From Mesaphorura yosii (lineage: Eukaryota; Arthropoda; Collembola; Poduromorpha; Tullbergiidae), in the NCBI GenBank assembly GCA_009869945.1, contig WIXG01000806.1:1-20600 (forward strand): a stretch of DNA of 20,600 nt, given 5' to 3'. The notes beneath the pieces were generated by a model. The model ran no database searches and was not told the origin of the DNA. It saw nothing but the letters and a program-made list of their open reading frames with translations. The position numbers and the translations under genes are program-made. The stretch's first letter is position 1; every line of letters begins with the position of its first letter. Of the stretch, positions 9,791 to 19,278 are shown piece after piece.

Positions 9791-12003
9791 CTACATCAAC
9801 TTAGAGAATATGAGGACTAAAATCGAAATCTCTACTTTAAACATCCCGCGAATTGAAATTGTAGCCGAATTTTGCAAGGTCGCCGCCGTCGTGATGGCTT
9901 TTTTCCAAGCTGACATGCTGACAGCTGCGTGCGTCCAGGCTCCAGAATTCCAAATTGGGGCATGACACTCGATTGACTCGATATTTTTGTACTCTCCGAC
10001 TTCACTCCGTGTAAATTTCAACAAACTTCTTATCGTTTTCCTTTCGGAATTCAATTCTGCACGTGTAATGCGAAATTCAGTAACATTGTCAGACAATTCG
10101 AGTTCATCGCATTGACATTGCGAAAGTAGTGCAAGCGCAGTACTTCACTTACTTCCTTGTTCGAATGAACTGGAATTTCCTCCCACGAGTCTCCACGTCC
10201 ACACAAAAGGCTCGGCTAGAAATAGGCGAGAGCCCTCGCAGTAAAACGTGATTGAATCACTGCCATAACTGCCATTGCTTTTGCTTTTACGGGTTTCGTC
10301 GTCTTCGTCGTCAACTGCTGGAAGAATTCCGACTTGCAAAATTTCTGCGTCTGCAGCCGAAGGCGAAATTTGCCCTTCAACCCAAAAACTTCCATTCTGC
10401 AACTTGTAGAAGGTCACTGCATCAAAATCGAATGACAATGGCAATGCAGCAAAGTTCGAGTATGAATTCTGGCGCGGCTGGCTCGGATTCCAGCAATAAA
10501 CTAAACCAGAATCCATAAATTCGTACTCGATTGGCTTCAGACTCGGCTGAATCGGTCTGGCATTTGCTTCTAATAAATCCTTGTCCTGGTCATGGCCCAA
10601 TTCGCTCAAGCCAGTCGAAGCCATGCTTTGGCTTCGAGCATGCAAATAATTTCTGAGCCCAGCCTTCACAAATTGGCAATGCGTTGCGGAGTGGCAGGGC
10701 ACAATTCCAAAGGCCGCGCCCAAGCGGCCAACGCAGGTAAATTCGTGGGTGATCCTATTGTACTCGATTTTCAATGGCTGATTTGGTATCGAGGCGTTTT
10801 GTAGCGGTGCTGCTGCTGCCACCGTGATATTAATCAGTGTCTTGACGTTATTCGATGCACACACAAAATACGAGTTCGCCAGGTTCCTCGGAGCAAGAAG
10901 CGAGCTGTGAATCCGAAAGCCGATTCTTGGATCGTACTGCAGATTGCGATTGGAGGCGTTGACTGGCAAGAAGCTCCATCCTCCCGAAGAAGAGTTAACT
11001 TTATAAAGAAGGACAGGTGTTTTCGGCCTGAGTTGAAAGTACGGCTTCGTCACGGAGCACGGAAGAGTCACCAAACAGTCGACGAGACCAGAAGCATAAT
11101 CAGAATCTGTGAAGTCTGTGACGGGAAGCTTCACGTTTATGTTTATTATCCGGCAGGATTTGGTGGAGAAAAGCTCGGGTTTGGCTTCAGGTTCGGCGTG
11201 TACGACTGTAAATTTCTCGTCTGATCGTAGTCGCCGGCTTGAAAGCAGTGCGTCAAGCATGAATTCATACTTTCCTATGGAAAAAAAGTTGGAAATTGGC
11301 TCAAATTGTTGAAGAAACTCAAAAGGATCGAAACCTGAGAAGAAAGCGTAGAACGTCGTGTTGACCGAAGGCTGGGCGATAAATCTGCAAGTGTAGAGGC
11401 CAGTGGCCGTTTCTTCTCGATCGCCACCAGAGTAGAACCAAATTGTAGAAATGTACCTGACACCCATCGGCTTTGAAAACTCAGTGGATTTCTTCAGGCC
11501 AGAGTCGAGCATTCGTTCGTTGACAATGTGAACGTGAGGCATCTGAAAATGGAATGACGAATCGAGAATATCGAATCTTAGCTTGAACTCAACGTGGTAT
11601 TGTTAATTGCTAATTGTTAATTGCGGGTTGCAATACTCAGACTTACGCCTTGGCCTTCGTAGACCCACTCCACCTGTCTGGACGGAGCGGAGCCGCTGCT
11701 GCTGCACTCAAAGTAGTACCGAAACTTCCCGTACTCGGGGCTCGTCATCGTCGTCGTGTTTTGATTCTGCTTCTGCTCCAATGAAAGCGTCAAATTTATA
11801 TCGCCCGTTTCTCGCTGGCGGCTGTCATAAATAAGTTCCGAATCCGCGTTGGAGTCAGAAAGACGAAATATCTTGGCGACTAGAGTCCTCGCCACGACGC
11901 TCGAGCCAGAATTTGCTGCCAGCACCAAACAAAGATGGGTGAAGAGAAAAGCCAGACAACCTGAGACAAACGTCAAGGTCGATGCGTGTCGTCTACAGCG
12001 CAT
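9791..12003 (-). CDS. Secreted/surface Ig protein, Pvr/VEGFR-ectodomain-like, no kinase
   Basis: Three exons on the minus strand (12003-11647, 11542-10153, 10056-9791) sum to 2013 bases, a whole number of codons, giving 670 residues. The introns are 104 and 96 bases; in the second, the only AG after the donor region is the acceptor used. A signal peptide (about 1-30, ending LVLAA) opens the protein. At least four Ig-like folds can be traced: C100/W113/C171 with TGLYTC; a second with the YDPRIGF motif at 322-328 and C347 in NSYFVC; a third with C389 and C469 (DSGLVYC); a fourth with C554, WTW, and C613 after a GEYKN stretch. The YDPRIGF motif recalls the WDSRKGF region of the VEGFR ligand-binding domain. 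The end is a short hydrophobic tail (ISILVLIFSKLM), too short for a sure membrane helix and possibly a GPI signal. The role is likely ligand binding or adhesion; the family link is an inference from motifs. Confidence 0.75.
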
Positions 12004-12568
12004 TGCGACTTAAATTGCAGTGTCACAGCAAAGCGCAAGTCAACGCCCTCCAGTTTGAGCTCATCGGTAGCACAGTACTGGACAAGACAGCACATGTACT
12101 GGCTAGCATCAAGCCAATACGTCCAATTTCCAAGTTATTAAGTACTAATTTCCTCATTTTATTGCATAATTAACCACAGCATTTATAATTTTACTTTGTA
12201 ACAGTGTTCGCAATGCACCAGACTCAAATTCGCCTGAATAGACTTCCAGCTTCCAATTGCTCGCTCGCTATTTCATGATTCAATTCAACCAGTCTAGTTT
12301 ATTATTCAAGATTCGAGCAACCCAAGAATTATGCAATAGTGGCTTGGCGGAAGGTATTTCAGAAAGAACTTTAGCAAATAAGCACTGAATCATACAGCTC
12401 ATGCTAATATAATAACAAATCCGTTAAATACATCGCATCGCTTTCGTATTCTGTTGTCGTTAATCTCCTTTTCGTATTAAGGTAAATTGCGTATGAATGA
12501 TGAAATCGCCGCCGCGTCGATCGTCGATGATGACGCATCGACGGGCGCTAAGCCGCTTGCGTTGTCGC
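12004..12568. other. Spacer between AGXT 3' end and Ig gene 5' end
   Basis: AT-rich, with no gene supported. It must hold the 3' UTR of the aminotransferase and the promoter of the Ig gene, both read leftward. Minus-strand AATAAA signals occur at 12298-12303 and 12158-12163, of which the first is the likelier end for the aminotransferase. No clear TATA box precedes the Ig gene start. Confidence 0.45.
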
Positions 12569-14077
12569 TTAAAGTCGTCCGTGCAGTTTCGCAAACTCGA
12601 TTCCTTCTCTCAACACTTGCAGAAGACGATCCACCTTTTCTGGAGTCGCGTTGTAGCCCATCACACCAAAACGGAAGATTTTTCCGACAGCTAAAATACG
12701 AAAACGTAGTTTAGTCCAAGCTATTTTAATCGCATGCAATGTAAAGCAAAGTAACTTACTTGGCCCTATTCCGCCAGCAATTTCAGTCAGATTCCTGCAA
12801 TTCGCAAATTCGCGAGTCACAAAATTAGCACGACATGAACTGTGCGAGAATCGGTCGTTTTCGCAAAGAAATTCCTTACCTTTCCATGGCAAACTGCGGA
12901 ACTCGCTTCCAGTCCCTCACGCCAGACGGTACTTTGACCGTCGTCACTGTCGGAAGGCGGTCCGCTTCGTTTTCGATGAAGAATTCGATGCCCATCGCCC
13001 TTAGCCCAGCGTAGAGCCGTTGAGCGGCGTGGTGGTGACGTGTCCAAACGTTCTCGAGTTTCTCTTCCACGACTTGAGCCAATGCCTCCCGCAGACCGTA
13101 GAAAAGGTTGACGGGTGGCGTGTGATGGTAAACGCGTGGAGCTCCGTCTCCGTTGCAGTCCCAGTAATTTGTTAGCAAGGATAAATCCAGGAGATACGAT
13201 TTGGGGGGAGTTGTTCGATTCTTGAATGTTTCCCTGTAATATTATATAAACAGCGTCAATTAATTCACAGTCAACGAATTATTGCGGAAGAATCTGTAAA
13301 CTGTAAACTTACACTGCACGTTTTCCGAAGGACACTGGCGCCATGCCGGCCGGCGCTCCAATCACTTTCTGGCTTCCAGTGTACATCGCATCAACCTTCC
13401 ATTTGTCCATGAAGAAAGGCACACCGCCGAGCGACGCAACGGCGTCCACAGCCAGCAGGCAATTGTAACTTTGGCAGAGATCACCGATTCCCTCCAAATT
13501 CTGCATCGCGCCCGTCGACGACTCGGAGTGCACGAGGAAGAGCATTTTTGGCCGATTATTCTGCAAGGCGACGGCGAGCTCATTGTACGAGAAGGTTGTG
13601 CCCAGCGGTTTTCGGAGCCGGTGCACCCGGGCGCCAATGCGTTCAGCCGTGAGCGCGGCGCGTTCGCCCCAAAGCCCGTTCACGCCCACGACGATGGAGT
13701 CGCCTGGCTCGAGAAGGTTGACCAGCACGGATTCCATGCCGAGATGGCCCGGCCCGGAGATGGCGAACGTCCACTTGTTTTTCGTCTGGAAAACGTACTG
13801 GAGACCGGCTTTGATGTCGTCCATAATCTGAAATCGGACAAGCGCCAATTAAGTTCTAGTCTAAAGCTGAAGGCTTCACCCGCGAAACGACCGCACCGAC
13901 GGATGCTTGGCTTACGTTGAAGAATTCCTCATGCATGTGGCCGAGCACGGGCTGGGCGCAGGCGGCGAGGACCCTCGGTGACGAGTTGGAAGGCCCCGGG
14001 CCCATCAGAAGCTTGTCGGGGACGCTGAATGGTGCTCGGAGGCAAGAAGGAGGAGCGACGTCCATGTTGAGTGCCAT
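12569..14077 (-). CDS. AGXT: Serine-pyruvate / alanine-glyoxylate aminotransferase
   Basis: Five exons on the minus strand (14077-13916, 13827-13313, 13233-12880, 12794-12760, 12690-12569) encode 395 residues, against 392 for human AGXT. Introns are 88, 79, 85 and 69 bases, and the fourth exon is only 35 bases. This PLP enzyme moves the amino group of alanine or serine to glyoxylate or pyruvate; in some insects the same family acts as 3-hydroxykynurenine transaminase. Conserved features are LLMGPGPSN, SGPGH at 78-82, Trp107, AVDAVASLGG with Asp182, and GSQK with the PLP lysine at 208, one off human K209. It also has VYHHT and IFRFGVMGYNA, with the substrate-carboxylate Arg. The start at 14077 gives the family length; an in-frame ATG at 14218 would add 47 residues (listed next). 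The chain ends -HGRL, only loosely like a peroxisomal tripeptide. Confidence 0.93.
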
Positions 14078-14218
14078 TTGCAGTACGAAATTTTTTGGTT
14101 TCAGTAAGACAGAAGACCAAAAGTAATCTGAGAGCTGTTTCGTCGCCAGCAAGGCTCGGCCTGCTGTACTTATACTATTTTTAAGCCTGGAAAGTTTTGC
14201 GCAATACGCCAACGGCAA
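14078..14218 (-). other. In-frame N-terminal extension of AGXT: possible mitochondrial presequence
   Basis: From the ATG at 14218 to the ATG at 14077 the frame is open for 47 codons. The peptide begins MPLAYCAKLSRLKNSIS and continues with Ala, Leu, Ser, Lys and Arg, and has one acidic residue, a composition typical of mitochondrial targeting peptides. AGXT orthologues in vertebrates are known to use alternative starts to choose between mitochondrion and peroxisome. Against this, a TATAAGTA on the minus strand at 14174-14167 lies inside the stretch and could be the TATA box of a transcript that starts below it. The stretch is therefore either coding, 5' UTR or promoter. Confidence 0.4.
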
Positions 14219-15234
14219 TGGTAAACTGCCAGTGCCAGTGTGCGAGTTGCAATGCGAATGAGATATGCGAAGAAAGGATTAAGATTAAGACGGCTGTGAC
14301 CTGGCGAGGGGAATTAAATTCTGCGTTCTGAATTATGCTAGCGAAGGTTATATGTTAAGGTGAGTAATTATTAAGTCAAGCCATCACGAGTTGTATGAGT
14401 CTTCAGCCAATTGCCAATTCCAGCGTACAGCATCCAGCCTGGACAGGGCAGGATTTGAAATTCTTGTCGAAGGTCAGCCGAACCTGGCCGGACCCTGAAT
14501 TAGCGAAGCGAATAGACAGCGATCACACAAATGCAAAACCAAATTCACTGATCAACTGATAAACTTGCTCGCTGTCCCATTAATACGCTTCTGACCTACA
14601 AATTATAAATAATCGGTCAAAACACGTATAACGAAGGCGCATTACGTAATAATTCATAATTAAACGTGAAACTGATACAAAAATGCTTTTATTCTCTGTG
14701 CGTAACCACTGACATTGAAGATTAAACGGGACTATCTCGAAAATGACTTTGAAACGACGTGAATGTCACTTGATGTACGAATTTTGTCAACTACGAATTG
14801 CTATTGAATCTGGCAAATGGGTCATTACGCAAGATCTGGACTTGGACAACACCTGCCAATTAACAAGAGAGCGGTGATGGGGTGACAAAAACAAGAAGAT
14901 AAAGAGAGATTTTGACGCTTAATCCCAAAACCGATTTAATTACAATGCGTCAATCGTAGGTCAATGCGAAATCTTACAGCTTGTATCCGTATATAGCGTA
15001 TAGCGTATAAAGTGTAACAAAACGTGTAATCTGTAATCGTAATTAAAATGAAAATACTAAATACCAACGGATTGGTAACAACTTACGAATTATGAGTCAC
15101 CACTTACGACGTGCGACTTGCGGCACGAGCAGCCGGTAAAAGTGCTGAAATAATCCGTAGAGCTTAATTTTCGCGAGAAACTCTTGATTCTGATTTTTCT
15201 TGAGCGCTTTACGGCACAGCAACGAATTTTCTGT
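14219..15234. other. Non-coding spacer between AGXT and the first FLYWCH-like gene
   Basis: No gene or RNA is supported in these 1016 bases. It should include the AGXT promoter (left part) and the 3' UTR of the zinc-finger gene (right part). Minus-strand poly(A) candidates are ATTAAA at 14935-14940 and AATAAA at 14688-14693. A short GTATATAGC/GTATAGC/GTATAAAG run lies near 14988-15012. I looked for a missing C-terminal domain of the zinc-finger gene on the minus strand here and saw none. Confidence 0.45.
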
Positions 15235-16725
15235 TCAGGCATTTGCAGCTCCGCCGCCGCTCCAGCTCGCTGGTTGCTGTGGCTGCGTATTGTGCACGTG
15301 CTGGCCAATGCTGACGAGCTCCTGTGTCGTCTCAGATCCTTTTGGCACCCGCAAGTACATCGTCACGGGGCAGTGCGGGGCGCCAGCGCATTGGTAATAA
15401 ATCTTCTTGACAGTCTTTGTGAACTGGGCAGAATTAACTCGCCACTGACGTTCGAGACGGAGCTGATCCCGAGCCTGCTGCTCGGTGGGGAATGTCCGCG
15501 TGATTGTGTACTCCTTCCTCGCGAAGCGCCGACGCCAAAAACTTGGGTCTCGTGGCCGGGCCGTTTGGGACGTTCCTGCTGCTGCTGCTCCGGCGATCAG
15601 AGACTTTGGCCGCCTACTGGCCCGTTGTTTCGCGTACGGTTTGTAGTCCGGATCGGGATCTATTTCAGTGACGCTGTCGTTGCTAGTCTCGAAAAGCACG
15701 TCGGTGTCAGCTAAATAGATTTCAGTATCGTCCATTTCTGTTGAAATGAGCTCATCGATAAACTAACACTGTTCTTCAATGAGTTCAATGTATTTTGAAG
15801 AGTTTTTGCTCACCCGAATGAAATTCTCCACCGACACTCTCTGCCTTTAGAATGATTATGTTATTATCACCATCCTGAGTAGACTGAGGGATACCCAAAC
15901 CCTGAACTGCCTGAGCTAGTTCGCCAGGTCCGAAACTATCCAAGCCTAACGGATCTTCCACTTGCTCGACCGGCACCCGCTTTCTTCTCAGCTGCTGTTG
16001 CTGATTCCTTTGCGCTTGTTGGTGATTCCCAGCGTTATTAGCGTTAGCTGTAGGCCTGGTCTCCTGTCTTCGCTGGGCCTGCGCGTGGGCTGCCTGCTGC
16101 TGCTGAGGTTGGCCTTGACCCTGGCGCCAGTTTGAGAACGTTGTTGATTGTTGTTGTTGTAAAGAAGGCAGTGAAGTGCGAGGAAGACTTGGCTTCGGTT
16201 TCGGTTTCGCAGCGGAGTAAACCCTGAATCTTATTGGTGGCTGGCCTGTGCTTTTTCGGGCAGTCGAGATTTGGAAGCGTCTAGGCGTATTTTGAACTTG
16301 TGGCTGAGGCTGAGTTGTGTTGCTGAATGTACTTTGAACTTGTGGTACTTCTGGCGAAGTTGATGGAGTTTGTGGTCGGTTGATATTGTTGCTGCTGCTA
16401 TTCAGCGTCAGCGTCTTAACCTGGCCTTCATTGCCCGTATTGCCACCGCCACCGCTGGTCTCACCACTACTGATAAGGCAAGTCTTGAGCTGGACTGCGA
16501 GTGACAGGCACAAATCCTCTTCATTCTTGGCCTGACCTGCAATTTCAGCAGCACAGCAGTCTGTTAGCCTTCTGGCAGCTGATTATTAAAACTATAAATT
16601 AAGTACTTACTTGCTCTGTGATTCAGGAACTTTTCGAGCACCAGCCCAATCTTATCGTTGATGTTGTGAACCATCGTCTCGAGTTTAGTAACTTTCCCGC
16701 GCAAGAATGAAAGTTCTTGCTCCAT
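15235..16725 (-). CDS. FLYWCH-like zinc-finger protein, paralogue A
   Basis: Three exons on the minus strand (16725-16611, 16536-15814, 15737-15235) sum to 1341 bases, or 446 residues; the introns are 74 and 76 bases. Residues 1-38 (MEQELSFLRGKVTKLETM...) form a probable coiled coil. They run into a short motif, EEDLCLSLAVQLKTC, shared with the gene at 19279. The middle is low complexity, rich in Gln, Ser, Pro and Asn. After an acidic stretch, residues 355-428 form a finger: EYTITRTF, WRV, KKIYYQC(396), C(402)PVTMYL, and HVH (426, 428). This C-x5-C...H-x-H layout and hydrophobic pattern resemble FLYWCH and related MULE-type DNA-binding domains, so a nuclear DNA-binding role is likely but inferred. 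The protein stops soon after the finger and lacks the C-terminal helical domain of its paralogue. A TATA/initiator pair precedes it. Splices are consistent in phase; the product name is tentative. Confidence 0.75.
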
Positions 16726-17229
16726 TCTTGCCTGCTTTGCCAAAATACTGGCCTAATGATGCTTACAGACCACAAAAACACTGAATTGGCTATTGGCAGC
16801 TGAAATATGAAATCCGAATTCCACTGACATCCGGTCGATGCGAGGCGAAACTCTTTATACAATTAGCTTTGCTTGTCACTGCACCTTCACGAATTCGTAT
16901 GCGTTATTTTCGAACTCAAAGCTGTCTTGCTTTACCGCTGCCTACTGCTGCTTTTTGTTTCCTGTCTACAGAACCCAATTCAAATAGAATGCTATAATCT
17001 TCAGTGGAGATCTTATTTGTGAGCGAAATTCGTAAATCGTAATCGGAGTCCAACCGAGTCGAGTCAAGTATTTTACGCATTGCAAGTCCTGTAATAAAAT
17101 AAAATAATTAACTCCTTCATCGTTCAGTTCCAGATTACAGTCGCAGTTACAATAAAGTTTATATTTTGGCAGTCCAGTCAACAGTAAATTGTGATTTGTT
17201 AGTTAATCAGCGAGTTACGGCCAGACGAC
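16726..17229. other. Shared upstream region of paralogue A and WDR70
   Basis: A 504-base gap separates the two divergent start codons. The left third carries a probable core promoter for the minus-strand gene. The right part, AT-rich with a TTTATATTTT sequence near 17157, should drive WDR70, but I see no well-placed TATA/initiator pair for it. No gene lies inside. Confidence 0.5.
16825..16859 (-). promoter_or_regulatory. Core promoter of paralogue A: TATAAA plus TCAGT initiator
   Basis: On the minus strand TATAAA occupies 16859-16854, and a TCAGT initiator of the arthropod type lies at 16827-16823. The A of the initiator at 16825 would be the start site, 34 bases from the first T of the TATA box. 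That leaves a 5' UTR of about 100 bases before the ATG at 16725. Confidence 0.5.
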
Positions 17230-19143
17230 ATGGAAGAAGATGGGGATAAGCAGCCGGAGAAGTCAAAGAGCAACAGTACGAAATCAGCTCGGCGCTTCGA
17301 CGTCGAAGAAATGATGGCAGGAATCCTGCAGGCAAAAGCCACCGAACTGCGCACGAAGGAGGAGCAGGAAAAGGTACACACAAAGAAGGACGACAATCAG
17401 CAGCAAGAGGACGAAGAAGATGAGGAGGACGATTTAATCGGGCCGATGCCTCCGCCTGGGCCTCCTTTACCAGCTTCAGGCGAGGAATCCGCATCTGCAG
17501 GATCCAGTAAACAAAAATCAGGCGCAGCTAACGAGAAAATTAGAAAGGGCAAGAGCAATGGAAACGACGATGAAAACGAAATCGATTCTTCGGAAGATGA
17601 AGAAGACGAAGACGCAGTCGAAGTGGAGGACGACGAAGAAGGCGACGGGCTTGAGTCCGAAAAATACTTCTTCCCCACCACCGAGCAGGCAAAGCTGAAT
17701 CACGGGCAGAAACCCATCTCCGCTCTGTCGATCGACGCGACGGGGACCCGCTTCGCGACCGGCTCGTACGACTACGAAGTGAAGCTCTGGGACTTCACTG
17801 GACTCAAGAATCGGCACGCATTTCGGTCGATGCGACCCTGTGAGAGCCATCCGATCAGAAACCTGAGCTACTCTTCGAATGGCGACTCGCTACTCATCGT
17901 TTCCGGGAACGCACAGGCGAAAGTCGTTGATCGTGACGGGACGGAGCTGCTGGAGTGCATCAAAGGCGACCAGTACATCGTGGACATGGCGAGGACGAAG
18001 GGCCACGTCGCAAGTCTGACGGGCGGTCAGTTTAACCCAAAACAGAAAAACATCTTCTTGACATCATCGGACGACGGCACCTGCCGCCTGTGGGATGTCA
18101 GCAATCCACGCCAGCACAAAACGTGCGTTAAGCTCCGGGCAAGCAGCGGACTGAAGAACCGGGCGACGGCCTGCTGCTTCGGGCGGGACGGCAACACGTT
18201 CGTCGGAGCTGGTTTTGATGGGAATCTAAACATGTGGGACACGCGGCGCCCGCTCGTCGTCCCCACCGCCGTGATGAAGGACGCTCACCAGCGGAACACC
18301 GACACCTTACACGTGACGTACTCACACTCGGGGCTCCAGCTCGTGTCGCGGGGCGAGGACGCGGTCGTCAACTTGTGGGACACGCGCAACTGGAAGCAGA
18401 CGCTCTGGAAAGCAAACTGCTACCCGGCAAAGTACGCAACGACGGACCTCTGCTTCAGCCCAGACGACAAATTCCTACTCATCCCGTCACTTCCGGCTGG
18501 TTTCAGCGGGCGGTCGAAGGAAGAGTCGATCACGCACACGAACCTGCATTTTCTATCCATGGCTGACTTTACGCATCACCACGAAGTGTGTTTCCAGAAC
18601 GAGATCCTCATTCGAACTGCGTGGAGCCACCGAATCAATCAAATCATGGTCACGTTCGCGTCGGGTGCGTACTGCCTGCTTTACGACCTGAACAAAAGCA
18701 CGCGGGGCGCGCTGCTCTCGCATGGACTCAAGCCAAAGAAGGTGCGGACGGACAACGTGATCGAGAACCTGACGGAGAAGATGATCATCACGCCCAACGC
18801 GCTGCCCCTCTTTAAGGTCGACAAGCCAAGGAACAAACGGAGGGAGGAGGCGAAAGCCCGCATGGACCCCGTCAAGTCTCAGCGGCCCGACCTGCCAATC
18901 AAACAGGGGTCGGGCGGCCGAGTCGCGGCGTCCGGCTCGACGCTCAGCTCGTACGTCATCAGGAATCTGGGGCTCAGCAAGAGCGTCAAGGACGACATGG
19001 ACCCGAGAGAAGCGATTCTGCGGTTTGCGAAAGACGCGGAGGAGAACCCGATTTGGGTGACGCCTGCGTACAAGCGCACGCAGCCACACGCCATTTTCCA
19101 GACGGAGGAAGACGAGACCGAGAAAAAGAAACCTAAATTGTAA
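17230..19143 (+). CDS. WDR70: WD repeat-containing protein 70
   Basis: A single exon of 637 residues, close to human WDR70 (about 650). The first 150 residues are charged and disordered, with acidic runs and the family motif DDLIGPMPPP at 68-76. The ESEKYFFPTTEQ segment then leads into the beta-propeller. WD repeats are visible at about 156-190 (FATGSYDYEVKLWDF), 263-290 (TSSDDGTCRLWDV), 314-341 (GAGFDGNLNMWDTRR) and 358-395 (SRGEDAVVNLWDTRNW), with weaker blades between and after. The C-terminal third is basic, with REAILRFAKDAEENPIWVTPAY near the end, then Lys-rich. In yeast and human cells WDR70 is reported to act as a receptor for the CUL4-DDB1 ubiquitin ligase in histone H2B ubiquitination and DNA end resection; a nuclear role here is inferred from that. 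It has no introns, unlike most of its neighbours, though flanking intergenic sequence shows no retrocopy marks. It diverges from paralogue A and converges on paralogue B. Confidence 0.95.
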   Translation: MEEDGDKQPEKSKSNSTKSARRFDVEEMMAGILQAKATELRTKEEQEKVHTKKDDNQQQEDEEDEEDDLIGPMPPPGPPLPASGEESASAGSSKQKSGAANEKIRKGKSNGNDDENEIDSSEDEEDEDAVEVEDDEEGDGLESEKYFFPTTEQAKLNHGQKPISALSIDATGTRFATGSYDYEVKLWDFTGLKNRHAFRSMRPCESHPIRNLSYSSNGDSLLIVSGNAQAKVVDRDGTELLECIKGDQYIVDMARTKGHVASLTGGQFNPKQKNIFLTSSDDGTCRLWDVSNPRQHKTCVKLRASSGLKNRATACCFGRDGNTFVGAGFDGNLNMWDTRRPLVVPTAVMKDAHQRNTDTLHVTYSHSGLQLVSRGEDAVVNLWDTRNWKQTLWKANCYPAKYATTDLCFSPDDKFLLIPSLPAGFSGRSKEESITHTNLHFLSMADFTHHHEVCFQNEILIRTAWSHRINQIMVTFASGAYCLLYDLNKSTRGALLSHGLKPKKVRTDNVIENLTEKMIITPNALPLFKVDKPRNKRREEAKARMDPVKSQRPDLPIKQGSGGRVAASGSTLSSYVIRNLGLSKSVKDDMDPREAILRFAKDAEENPIWVTPAYKRTQPHAIFQTEEDETEKKKPKL

Positions 19144-19196
19144 ATTGTAAAGCAGGCCGACGATTCCATGCATGATACATATTAATTAACTATTTC

Positions 19197-19202
19197 TTTA
19201 TT
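19197..19202 (-). terminator. AATAAA poly(A) signal of paralogue B
   Basis: TTTATT on the given strand reads AATAAA on the minus strand, 77 bases past the stop codon of the leftward gene. Cleavage near 19175-19190 would put its 3' end inside the WDR70 3' UTR. Confidence 0.6.
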
Positions 19203-19257
19203 AATTTACAAATGTTAAAAGGTTTGAAATTAATTGCATTACTGTACAAACCACTGA

Positions 19258-19263
19258 AATAAA
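19258..19263 (+). terminator. AATAAA poly(A) signal of WDR70
   Basis: AATAAA lies 115 bases after the WDR70 stop. Cleavage 10-30 bases on would end the transcript at or just inside the last codons of the converging gene. Confidence 0.6.
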
Positions 19264-19278
19264 TTAGAATTACGATAT

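Noticed and set aside
11590..11630. Repeated TGTTAATTGC units in the first intron of the Ig gene
   Set aside because: Two short copies in an AT-rich intron; similar AATTGCAATTTGC words occur in other non-coding parts of the window, so this is probably background composition.
14988..15012. GTATATAGC / GTATAGC / GTATAAAG run
   Set aside because: A short slippage-type repeat in AT-rich spacer, without evidence of function.
17155..17229. TTTATATTTT as TATA box of WDR70
   Set aside because: No initiator-like sequence lies about 30 bases downstream, and the AT-rich context makes chance occurrence likely.
18553..19173. 206-codon minus-strand open frame opposite WDR70
   Set aside because: It is an antisense shadow of GC-rich coding sequence, with Arg/Leu/Val/His-rich content and no recognisable domain.
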